Of a stretch of 7,772 nucleotides of DNA, positions 1-5,615 are shown piece by piece. Source of the DNA: Simkania sp. (lineage in GTDB: Bacteria > Chlamydiota > Chlamydiia > Chlamydiales > Simkaniaceae); assembly GCA_028281425.1 (NCBI GenBank), contig JANQJX010000083.1:1-7772 (forward strand), written 5' to 3'. The notes beneath the pieces are model-generated. The model had not been told where the DNA came from. It did not search any database and was given only the letters and a program-made list of their open reading frames with translations. Every line of letters starts with the position of its first letter. The first letter of the stretch is position 1. The position numbers were made by a program, and so were the translations under genes.

Positions 1-205
1 GATTGTTTCTTGCAGATTATACCCTGCTTTCCCCAATAAATTCCTAGCTTAAATGTTGCTCAGAGCATGTTTTCTTCGTTTTTCAGGGACGACTACTTAC
101 GAAGCAAAAACAAGTCGTTCTACCTATACAATTTGCCCAATTCTGTGAGGATTGGGGTGAGCAATCACCTTGACGCCTCGATATAATTCTTTTAAAGAAT
201 GATTT

Positions 206-219
206 CCAATCGCGATTGG
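206..219. promoter_or_regulatory. Perfect 14-bp palindrome, possible operator or weak terminator
   Basis: CCAATCGCGATTGG is perfectly self-complementary and lies about 40 bp upstream of the predicted -35 box of tpsA. Its CCAAT/ATTGG half-sites repeat those of the dyad at 136-156, which would suit a dimeric regulator binding twice. Alternatively it folds as CCAAT-CGCG-ATTGG and, with the T-rich tract that follows, ends transcription from a gene to the left. The T run does not follow immediately, so a classical terminator is not convincing. Role inferred only. Confidence 0.3.
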
Positions 220-257
220 TATGATTTCTATTTATATTTATTTTTTTTCTAATTAAT

Positions 258-286
258 TTGAATTTTGAGACACAGGGTATTTTAAT
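258..286 (+). promoter_or_regulatory. Candidate vegetative-type promoter for tpsA
   Basis: TTGAAT (258-263) as -35 and TTTAAT (281-286) as -10 are separated by exactly 17 bp and match the sigma-70/sigma-66 consensus at 4 of 6 and 5 of 6 positions. Transcription would begin near 293, giving a leader of only about 16 nt that still contains the ribosome-binding site. The region is AT-rich, so chance matches are common. Confidence 0.4.
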
Positions 287-297
287 AAGCCCATATT

Positions 298-311
298 AGG
301 AGAAGCCTTTG
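298..311 (+). promoter_or_regulatory. Shine-Dalgarno site fixing the TTG start of tpsA
   Basis: AGGAGAAG (298-305) precedes a TTG codon at 309, with 5 nt between AGGAGA and the TTG. The residues that follow form a good signal peptide. The next in-frame ATG is codon 26 (384), beyond the hydrophobic leader and at the edge of the TPS domain, and would leave the protein unexported. TTG is therefore preferred. Confidence 0.7.
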
Positions 312-3300
312 CTCAAAAAATATATCTTTTTCTTTTTTCTTATTCCCTCTTTTCTCTCTAGCCATCCCAAAGGATTTAAAGTGATGTCTGGAAATGCTTC
401 AATCCATACTTTAGATTCAAAAAGTATGCAGGTTCGTGCAGATCACCTTTCAATTCTTCATTGGGAAGATTTTTCTATTGATAAAGGGGAACTCTTTCAA
501 TTTATCCAACCTTCTAAACATGCTCTTGTTTTAAATCGGGTCACACAAAATCATCGCAGCACCATTTTTGGGACCCTAAAAGGGAATGGACAAGTGCTTC
601 TTATCAATCCACATGGAATTTTCTTTGGTCCAAATTGCATTGTCAATGTGGGAGGGTTGATTGCTTCGACACTTCAGTTAGCAGATGCTTCTTTTTTGGA
701 AAAAGAAATCTATCTTTTTCAAGGAGATGCAAAAACAATGATCCTCAATAAAGGAACCATTGAAGCTACATCAAAAAATGTTCAGTTCATAAGCCGGTTC
801 ATTCAAAATTTTGGGACAATTAAAGCCCCTTTAGGAAGAATAGACTTTTTAGCAGGATGCGAAGTTCTTTTAAAACCAGAAGGCACAAGTTCTATCTTCA
901 TTCGCCCTTCCGACGACGTAAAAGAAAATAGGATCGGAATTCATCATCTAGGAACTCTCCAGGCGTTTGAAGTCTCTATGCAAGCCGATGGGAATCTCTA
1001 TGAACTTGCAATTAAAGACGAAGGAACCATTGATGCTCTCGAAGTGACCCATCATCGAGGACGGGTTCTTCTATCGGCAAAAAAAGGAACAATTACGGTT
1101 TCTCATGCGATACGAGCAGGAGAAATTGAGGTGACTGGACAGAAGATTTTCATTGAAGGAAATGCGCATCTTTCTGTCAATCATCCACATCGTCCAAAAC
1201 AAATTGTCATTGGAAAAAATGATACCGAGAATCTTTTTATTGGAGAAAAGGTCATTTTAGAGGCAAATGCCCTCGAACAAGGAAAAGGGGGGAAAATTCT
1301 TTGTGTCTCTGGTCAAACAACGCTATTTTTTGGAACTGCTAAAGTATGTGGAGGTTTTTTTGGAGGAAATGGAGGAGATATTGAAATTTCGGGACATGAA
1401 AGACTTGTCTACCAAGGAAAAACAGAGCGACTTTCTCAAGATGGGAGGCAAGGTCTTCTGCTTCTTGATTTCGGAGGCAATTTTTCCATTTCAAAAGCTT
1501 GTCATGATCACGATGGTTCTAAATATGGGAGCAAAGAATCTCGTGATCCTATTGGAACCCTTTTGATCGATCGATTGATTTTGGAAATCGAAAAAGGGCC
1601 TTTAACCATCAAAACAGCCTGTTTAGGAAAAGAGGAGGGGAATCAAGGAAACATTTCTTTAGATGCAGATATTTACCAAACTTATCAAAGTGATTTTCCA
1701 CTTACCTTGTATTCAAAAGGAGAGAAAGGAATTATTTGGAAGGGCTCTTTGATCAATCAGGGAAAAGGGGAGATCAAATTTTTGGCTCCTCATGGGGATG
1801 TCCTTTTTCAAGGAATAACAGGAGAAGCCATGCTTGCAACGAGGGGAAATATGAGTATAGGCTCTTCTTCCTGCCCCATTGGGGGAAAAATTCTTTTTGA
1901 AGCTGCTCATCAAAAAAAAGCAGAAGTAAAAGCAAAGGGTCAAGGAAATTTGTCTCTTTTTAGCAAGAAAGGGATTTTTCTTTGCTCGACCCAAAAAAGT
2001 TTGGCCCTTATCACAACCCAAAATGGCGATCTCACTTTGCAAACAAATGGCTCTATTCATTTGCATTCAGAAGAAGAGGGAAATACAATGATTCGTACTT
2101 TAGGAAAAGGAAATCTTTCTCTTTTAGCCCTTGGGAAAGGAAGCATCCAATCTCTTCATTTAACCGCCGAATCGGGAGTCTCTTCTATTCAGACAGCAGT
2201 AGATGGGGGGGATTTAAATATTGCTAAGGTCACAGAAGGAATTCATTTAACCGCTTTAAAAGGTCAGGCAACAATTGAGGGAGGAGCATTAGTAACACTC
2301 CAAAAAATTAAACATGGGATTCATATTTTTTCAGAACAATCTTTAGCAAAAATAGAATCAATAGGACCCCTTTCAATCGAAACGTCTGGTGAAATTTTTC
2401 TTTCAAGCGCTCAAAACGATGCTTTGGTTGCGTCTAAAGATTTTCTCGAAATTCATGCTGAAAGTGACCTCGTTATAAATAGTGATGAAGGGCGTGCTTT
2501 TTTTATGAGTCCTAAAGGGCTTCATCTTTATGTCCGTAAAAATATTTTTTTAAATGGAGGGGATAAAGGAACTGCTTTTATTCAGGCTCCAAACTCTCAC
2601 ATCTTTGTCGGTCAAAACTTAGAACTTCTTTCCCATGCTTTCTTGTCAGGAGAAGGGGGGCCATTTCAGCTTTCTATTGGTGGCGATTTTATCATGAAAA
2701 ATGCTTTTTTGCATCCCAACCCTTTTGTGAAAGCATCAAAACTTCAAATCAATATTGAAGAAAATCTTTATATGGGAGGTCAAACTTCAATCTTTGCCGA
2801 TATTGATTCTTTATTTATTTCTGTAGGAAAGTCGGTATACCTTGATCAAAGAGCTAAGATTTATGCAGAAAAAGGCCCTCTTTCTCTTTGTTCTGTTCAA
2901 GAAAGTCTCTATTTTCAAGGAAATAGCACTGTGATTGCATCTGCAAATAGCTTAACTCTAGCGGCAGGCCAATCGATTTTTTTAGAGAATTGGTCTCAAG
3001 CAGTTGCCTATGGAAAAGAAGGAATCAATGTGAACGTTGATGGGCTAGGTGCAAAAGGAATTGGAAACGGAGGGCTTTTTTTAGGACCTTACGCTGCGAT
3101 AGATAGTGGAGATGGCCCTTTAAAAATTTATTGTGCAAAACGCTCTTTAAATACCATCCAAGGGAAATTAAATGGATTTTATCACTTTAAAGGTCCTCTT
3201 TTTGTCAACTCTAATGAAGAGCAGTGGGAGAGTTTTTTTCCAAAAGAAATCGTTAAAGAGAGTTCTTTTACCTTTTTTTACAAAGAAAGTGGATGGATCC

Positions 3301-3557
3301 AAACAGATAGTTATAAAGTAAATCATACCAACTATGTTGATATTGTGACCAACTACATTGGTCCTTTTACAGCTGAGCTTTTCCGCGATTTACATGCCTA
3401 TAATGAGTATACAACTGAAAAAATTAGCTTTCAAATCATTGAGAAAAAAAGAACAGAGATCGATCAAAAAACTTTTTCTTTAAGAAAGCCCTATTTTCCC
3501 CGTCAAAGTTTTAATTCTTTTATTTTTTTCAATCACAAAGCGGCTAAAAAACTTTAA
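309..3557 (+). CDS. TpsA-type two-partner secretion exoprotein (filamentous haemagglutinin-like)
   Basis: Predicted secreted beta-helical surface or adhesin protein of the type Vb pathway. Residues 1-18 are a Sec signal peptide (Lys-Lys, then a Phe/Leu-rich core, likely cut after Ser17 or Ser18). Residues about 22-185 are the TPS (haemagglutination activity) domain that the cognate TpsB recognises: W52-x-x-F55, NRV at 76-78, NPHGIFFG at 100-107 (the NPNG motif with His in place of the second Asn), and VNVGGLIAS at 112-120. Residues about 190-940 look like a right-handed beta-helix, with recurring G-(N/D/P)-L-(S/T/K)-(L/I) strands starting at 430, 546, 573, 601, 686, 856 and 936, and four tandem 23-24-residue coils at 812-905. 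The last roughly 135 residues are less repetitive and richer in aromatic and charged residues, probably a cap or functional domain. No VENN pretoxin motif is seen, so a CDI toxin is unlikely. It is short beside classical FhaB. The partner is at 5616. TTG start. The passenger function is unknown. Confidence 0.88.
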   Translation: MLKKYIFFFFLIPSFLSSHPKGFKVMSGNASIHTLDSKSMQVRADHLSILHWEDFSIDKGELFQFIQPSKHALVLNRVTQNHRSTIFGTLKGNGQVLLINPHGIFFGPNCIVNVGGLIASTLQLADASFLEKEIYLFQGDAKTMILNKGTIEATSKNVQFISRFIQNFGTIKAPLGRIDFLAGCEVLLKPEGTSSIFIRPSDDVKENRIGIHHLGTLQAFEVSMQADGNLYELAIKDEGTIDALEVTHHRGRVLLSAKKGTITVSHAIRAGEIEVTGQKIFIEGNAHLSVNHPHRPKQIVIGKNDTENLFIGEKVILEANALEQGKGGKILCVSGQTTLFFGTAKVCGGFFGGNGGDIEISGHERLVYQGKTERLSQDGRQGLLLLDFGGNFSISKACHDHDGSKYGSKESRDPIGTLLIDRLILEIEKGPLTIKTACLGKEEGNQGNISLDADIYQTYQSDFPLTLYSKGEKGIIWKGSLINQGKGEIKFLAPHGDVLFQGITGEAMLATRGNMSIGSSSCPIGGKILFEAAHQKKAEVKAKGQGNLSLFSKKGIFLCSTQKSLALITTQNGDLTLQTNGSIHLHSEEEGNTMIRTLGKGNLSLLALGKGSIQSLHLTAESGVSSIQTAVDGGDLNIAKVTEGIHLTALKGQATIEGGALVTLQKIKHGIHIFSEQSLAKIESIGPLSIETSGEIFLSSAQNDALVASKDFLEIHAESDLVINSDEGRAFFMSPKGLHLYVRKNIFLNGGDKGTAFIQAPNSHIFVGQNLELLSHAFLSGEGGPFQLSIGGDFIMKNAFLHPNPFVKASKLQINIEENLYMGGQTSIFADIDSLFISVGKSVYLDQRAKIYAEKGPLSLCSVQESLYFQGNSTVIASANSLTLAAGQSIFLENWSQAVAYGKEGINVNVDGLGAKGIGNGGLFLGPYAAIDSGDGPLKIYCAKRSLNTIQGKLNGFYHFKGPLFVNSNEEQWESFFPKEIVKESSFTFFYKESGWIQTDSYKVNHTNYVDIVTNYIGPFTAELFRDLHAYNEYTTEKISFQIIEKKRTEIDQKTFSLRKPYFPRQSFNSFIFFNHKAAKKL

Positions 3558-3723
3558 CCCGCATTTCGCGTACTCTCTCTGGGAAAAGGTGCATAGACTG
3601 TTTTTCGAAAAGCCAAGAAATTCCCGAATGGATAAGTTTGTAACCTTCCCGAGAGAATTTATTGGATGTGTGAGCGAAACAGAGCATGTGAATTTTTTAG
3701 AGGTGACGTAAAATGCGGGTTAA
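3554..3723. repeat. 170-bp inverted-repeat element, copy 1, overlapping the tpsA stop
   Basis: A perfect 13-bp inverted repeat, TTAACCCGCATTT (3554-3566) and AAATGCGGGTTAA (3711-3723), bounds 170 bp with TTAA at both outer ends. The tpsA stop codon (3555-3557) lies in the left arm. Inside are AAATTC/GAATTT inverted segments, a repeated TTCCCGA, and GAAACAGAGC at 3676-3685. The first 27 bp match copy 2 at 7331 in 22 positions, and GAAACAGAGC recurs there at nearly the same distance from the right arm (35 against 37 nt). Two arm positions differ between copies with compensation on the other arm. It may be a miniature transposable element or a structured 3' end. No coding sequence is recognised. 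Confidence 0.7.
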
Positions 3724-3732
3724 CCCCTATTT
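3720..3732. repeat. Third TTAACCCCTATTT arm, abutting copy 1
   Basis: This 13-mer is identical to the left end of copy 2 (7331-7343) and shares its TTAA with the right end of copy 1, so two elements appear joined at TTAA. A possible partner arm is AAATAGGGG at 4094-4102, inside the 93-residue gene. That match is 9 bp, or 12 nt when GAAATAGGGGAT (4093-4104) is compared with the right arm of copy 2 (7430-7441). If real, the 93-residue gene lies largely within this third element. Confidence 0.4.
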
Positions 3733-3789
3733 TTCACAAAACTTCTTTGAAAGTTTGAAACATGTAAGCAAAAACATAAGAAGAAAATC

Positions 3790-3806
3790 GGAAAAGGTCA
3801 TTTTCC
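3790..3806 (+). other. Small stem-loop in the leader of the 93-residue gene
   Basis: GGAAAA and TTTTCC form a 6-bp stem with a 5-nt loop about 70 nt before the start codon at 3874. It is A/T-rich and weak, and no T run follows. No function can be assigned; it is recorded as the only local structure seen between the repeat arm at 3732 and the ribosome-binding site. Confidence 0.25.
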
Positions 3807-3861
3807 TTTAGGTTTCAAAAAAATCTTGTTTCGATGTAAAAAGGAAAGATGAGTTTTAATT

Positions 3862-3869
3862 AGGAGGAG
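3862..3869 (+). promoter_or_regulatory. Strong Shine-Dalgarno site before the 93-residue gene
   Basis: AGGAGGAG (3862-3869) is a near-perfect ribosome-binding site. From the end of AGGAGG to the ATG at 3874 is 6 nt. It is the strongest such site before any gene in the window and the main argument that the short frame behind it is translated. Confidence 0.75.
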
Positions 3870-3873
3870 TGAA

Positions 3874-4155
3874 ATGCATGCTATTTCGAATCAAGTCCAC
3901 TCTTATGGGATTTCTTTGCAAAATATTTACTACCGTGGGCTTAAACATCCGGTTTCTTCAGAGATAAGTCGAAAAATAGCAAATAAAATCGCTTGCTATA
4001 TCTTAGGAAGTGGATTTTTCTTCTTAAGTTTTAAAATATTTTTTAGAGGACAAACAAAAGATTTTAATTGTTTTATCTCTCCTTCTTGTCCTGAAATAGG
4101 GGATGTTAACAATGCCATTTTCATTGTTCTGAAAAAATTTATTCGGTTCTTTTAA
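3874..4155 (+). CDS. Hypothetical 93-residue single-span membrane protein
   Basis: Not recognised. The protein has a polar N-terminus (1-37) without a classical signal peptide, one probable transmembrane helix at about 38-57 (IACYILGSGFFFLSF, flanked by Arg/Lys), a short loop with three Cys (66, 72 and one at 41 in the helix), and a hydrophobic-basic tail at 81-93. The excellent ribosome-binding site supports expression. It sits between tpsA and tpsB on the same strand, but nothing links it to TPS secretion. It ends at TTAACCCC, like both tps genes. Segments GAAATAGGGGAT (4093-4104) and CATCCGGTTT (3946-3955) also occur in the repeat element at 7331-7441, so part of the frame may derive from such an element. 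It could also be a truncated end of a longer membrane protein. No function is assigned. Confidence 0.5.
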   Translation: MHAISNQVHSYGISLQNIYYRGLKHPVSSEISRKIANKIACYILGSGFFFLSFKIFFRGQTKDFNCFISPSCPEIGDVNNAIFIVLKKFIRFF

Positions 4156-4160
4156 CCCCG

Positions 4161-4196
4161 TAATTGCTATCTAATCTGTGGATTAAGGGACAATTA
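4161..4196 (+). terminator. Stem-loop just after the 93-residue gene, possible terminator
   Basis: TAATTG/CAATTA (4161-4166 with 4191-4196) and TAATC/GATTA (4172-4176 with 4181-4185) form an 11-bp two-part stem with a 5x5 internal loop and a TGTG apex, beginning 6 nt after the stop codon. Position suggests a 3' end structure. There is no T run, so factor-independent termination is doubtful. Confidence 0.35.
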
Positions 4197-4279
4197 GAGG
4201 TTTGAATATGCCTCTTTGAAGTTTCTTTCCTGTACTTGTTTATATGGGACTTCTTTGAACTGAAAAATTTTTCGGATAA

Positions 4280-4426
4280 ACTGAGATTTTTTGGAGCGAA
4301 GCGAAGGATAGCTCTTTAGAGCTTTTCTTTGCTTCGAAACGAATTTATGTTGATGATATAGAAAGCAATCGCTTTGAATGTTTTCTTTTACCTATAGGGG
4401 AAGATTATGGAGGAAGAAGCGATTGA
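4280..4426 (+). pseudogene. Open frame without a start codon, possible gene remnant
   Basis: From the stop at 4277-4279 the frame is open for 48 codons to TGA at 4424-4426. It has no ATG, GTG or TTG in a credible position. The translation has a gene-like mixture of charged and hydrophobic residues (for example RIYVDDIESNRFECFLLPIG around 4340-4400). It overlaps the next small frame (4407-4526), which lies in another phase, so both may be pieces of one frameshifted gene. The strong hairpin at 4297-4336 lies inside it, which argues against a native coding region. Family not recognised. Confidence 0.2.
4297..4336. other. Strong 18-bp stem-loop in the gap between convergent genes
   Basis: CGAAGC-GAAGGAT-AGCTC (4297-4314) pairs with GAGCT-TTTCTTT-GCTTCG (4319-4336) around a TTTA loop. 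Of 18 positions, only one is mismatched (T-T) and two are G-T wobbles. It is the most stable local hairpin noticed. It lies between the converging 93-residue gene and the - strand 260-residue gene, about 170 bp beyond the latter's stop. No T tract follows on either strand, so it may be a processing or repeat hairpin rather than a simple terminator. Confidence 0.6.
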
Positions 4427-4526
4427 CCTTTTGTTGAAACACAAAGAAGAGAGTCACACTGCAAGAGAAATCGTCGTAGCCTGGGCATGGGGAAAAATTG
4501 AGAGTGTTATTCTCTTCTTTGTATGA
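4407..4526 (+). CDS. Possible 39-residue ORF overlapping the convergent gene
   Basis: ATG at 4407 follows AGGGG (4396-4400) at a workable 6-nt distance. The frame runs 39 codons to TGA at 4524-4526 and encodes MEEEAIDLLLKHKEESHTAR and a more hydrophobic tail. Its last 20 bp overlap the 3' end of the - strand gene. Its beginning overlaps the end of the open frame at 4280-4426. It may be a small peptide, or the C-terminal fragment of a gene broken by a frameshift. Nothing was recognised by family. Confidence 0.25.
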   Translation: MEEEAIDLLLKHKEESHTAREIVVAWAWGKIESVILFFV

Positions 4527-5289
4527 GTCCAAGATTTGGCAATATCCCATAAAGCATGAGTGCATAACTCGCTATACTTCCTAATTGGATGACCTTTTGT
4601 ACGGAAGTGTCGGTTTCATCTATAAGTTGAAAACAAGCTGTTGTAATAAATACTTTACCTAAGATGTCTAGGGAAAGTAAAGTGACGATGGTACATTTAT
4701 GCAACAAATCTTTTGTGGTTATTGGCATAGGATCTTCTAATTTTGTTTGCTTAAAGATCAAGCATCCTCTAGCTGCAATTTCTCCAATTTTCTTGGTTGT
4801 CTCCTTTAAGGCTGGATCTGCAATGAGAAAAAAAGTTCCTCCTTCTTGTATGATATTGATGACATGTATGAGAGTGTCACAATAAAGCCTTTTTTTTCGT
4901 TTATCAAAGTCAGAAAGAAGTTGAGTTTGAATAGTATTTAATGGATGAGCCTGAACAACGAGTTGATTCCCATGAATTTGATAAATTTCTTTTGAAGTTT
5001 TGTAAAGATTATAAACATTCTTTCCAATAATTCCATAACTCACGTATCCCGCTTCTTTTGCATCCGTATACATTTTTTTGCTGAAATTTTTTGTTTGCTT
5101 GAATAAAGAATGAATTGCCTTAAAAAAGGGAGCAGGATTGGGCAGGCTTTTAGTCAGAAGCGTTATAGAGAACACAGGAGGATCGATTTTGGGAAATATA
5201 TTTATTTCAGATATTGTAGGGAAGCATGTAGGGGCGTTAGATGGGATATGATAACTTGCCGGTTGATTAATATGATGATTTATACTCAT
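4507..5289 (-). CDS. Hypothetical 260-residue protein with a C-terminal two-span hydrophobic region
   Basis: Not recognised by family. ATG (5287-5289) is preceded on the - strand by AAAAGGA (5298-5304) with 8 nt between, so the start is credible. Residues 1-50 are rich in Pro, Ser, Asn and Ile and probably unstructured, without a Sec signal. Residues 55-190 are mixed helical, with basic clusters (KKM at 71-73, KRKKR at 130-134). Two hydrophobic segments, about 199-223 and 232-255, are separated by a short acidic loop (DETDTS) and followed by a charged tail. A polar disordered N-terminus plus a paired hydrophobic domain recalls chlamydial inclusion-membrane (Inc) type III effectors, but this is only a resemblance in layout and depends on the unproven chlamydial assignment. 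The gene is antisense to and between tpsA and tpsB, and divergent from tpsB. Confidence 0.7.
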   Translation of the reverse strand: MSINHHINQPASYHIPSNAPTCFPTISEINIFPKIDPPVFSITLLTKSLPNPAPFFKAIHSLFKQTKNFSKKMYTDAKEAGYVSYGIIGKNVYNLYKTSKEIYQIHGNQLVVQAHPLNTIQTQLLSDFDKRKKRLYCDTLIHVINIIQEGGTFFLIADPALKETTKKIGEIAARGCLIFKQTKLEDPMPITTKDLLHKCTIVTLLSLDILGKVFITTACFQLIDETDTSVQKVIQLGSIASYALMLYGILPNLGLIQRRE

Positions 5290-5615
5290 TTTTAAAATCC
5301 TTTTATATTCATATTTTATTTTTATTTAAACAATATTTTAAACATAAGTTTATTTTATTTCAATTTTTTATTTTAATTTTATTAAAAATATTCAATTAAT
5401 TTCGATTAAAAGTTTAGAACACAGTAATTTGAATATTTTAAAATTAAATTTTTTATTTAACTAATAACCAATAATTTAAATTTTTTTCTTACAAACAGAA
5501 TGGTGGACATATTTTAAGAGATTCGGGTATAAGAAAAAAATTGCTGACTCAAAGTGAGATACTTGCTTTTACATTAGAAATCTCCAAAAGAGGCCCAAAA
5601 GATCTCAAAGGTTAA
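5290..5615. promoter_or_regulatory. Very AT-rich divergent intergenic region before tpsB
   Basis: This 326-bp stretch separates the - strand gene from tpsB and should carry promoters in both directions. 5290-5490 is made almost wholly of A and T, so -10-like matches are everywhere; one pair, TTGAAT (5429-5434) and TTTATT (5452-5457), has 17-bp spacing toward tpsB but is not distinctive. A weak ribosome-binding site, AAAGG (5607-5611), lies 4 nt before the tpsB ATG. A frame without a start codon (5475-5615) ends in TAA directly abutting that ATG and is listed separately. Confidence 0.5.
5475..5615 (+). pseudogene. Start-less open frame abutting tpsB, possible remnant
   Basis: After TAA at 5472-5474 the frame is open for 46 codons and closes with TAA at 5613-5615, immediately before the tpsB ATG at 5616. 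From about 5500 base composition shifts from extreme AT to coding-like, and the translation (including LLTQSEILAFTLEISKRG) looks like the end of a protein. No ATG exists; TTG at 5541 would give a 24-residue peptide. It may be the decayed 3' end of a gene that once preceded tpsB, or a leader translated so as to couple into tpsB. Chance cannot be excluded. Confidence 0.2.

Larger units (their letters stand above)
1..308. other. Non-coding leader upstream of tpsA
   Basis: No supportable gene is seen here. All three forward frames entering at the left edge stop by position 52, so the tail of an upstream gene could end there, but none can be identified. The stretch holds three dyads: CCCAAT/ATTGGG (136-141 with 151-156), GGTGA-GCAA-TCACC (156-169, a GNRA-type loop that competes with the first dyad), and ATTCTTT/AAAGAAT (186-192 with 194-200). 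A perfect 14-bp palindrome (206-219) and the tpsA promoter candidate are listed separately. A T-rich tract runs from about 222 to 265. No tRNA or rRNA was recognised. Confidence 0.5.

Noticed and set aside
1..52. Possible 3' end of a gene entering from the left
   Set aside because: All three forward frames stop within 52 bp, and none gives enough residues to support an identity.
1267..1566. 99-codon + strand frame inside tpsA
   Set aside because: An out-of-phase shadow of tpsA. The tpsA frame is uninterrupted and carries family motifs.
1713..2066. 117-codon - strand frame inside tpsA
   Set aside because: It lies wholly opposite the well-supported tpsA beta-helix, has no credible ribosome-binding site, and its composition is the complement of repetitive coding sequence.
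3141..3557. CDI-type toxin domain at the TpsA C-terminus
   Set aside because: No VENN motif, no recognised nuclease pattern and no immunity gene directly downstream; the next gene follows a repeat element after more than 300 bp.
5110..5295. 61-codon + strand frame opposite the 260-residue gene
   Set aside because: Antisense to a longer frame with a proper ribosome-binding site; no start signal and no recognisable product.
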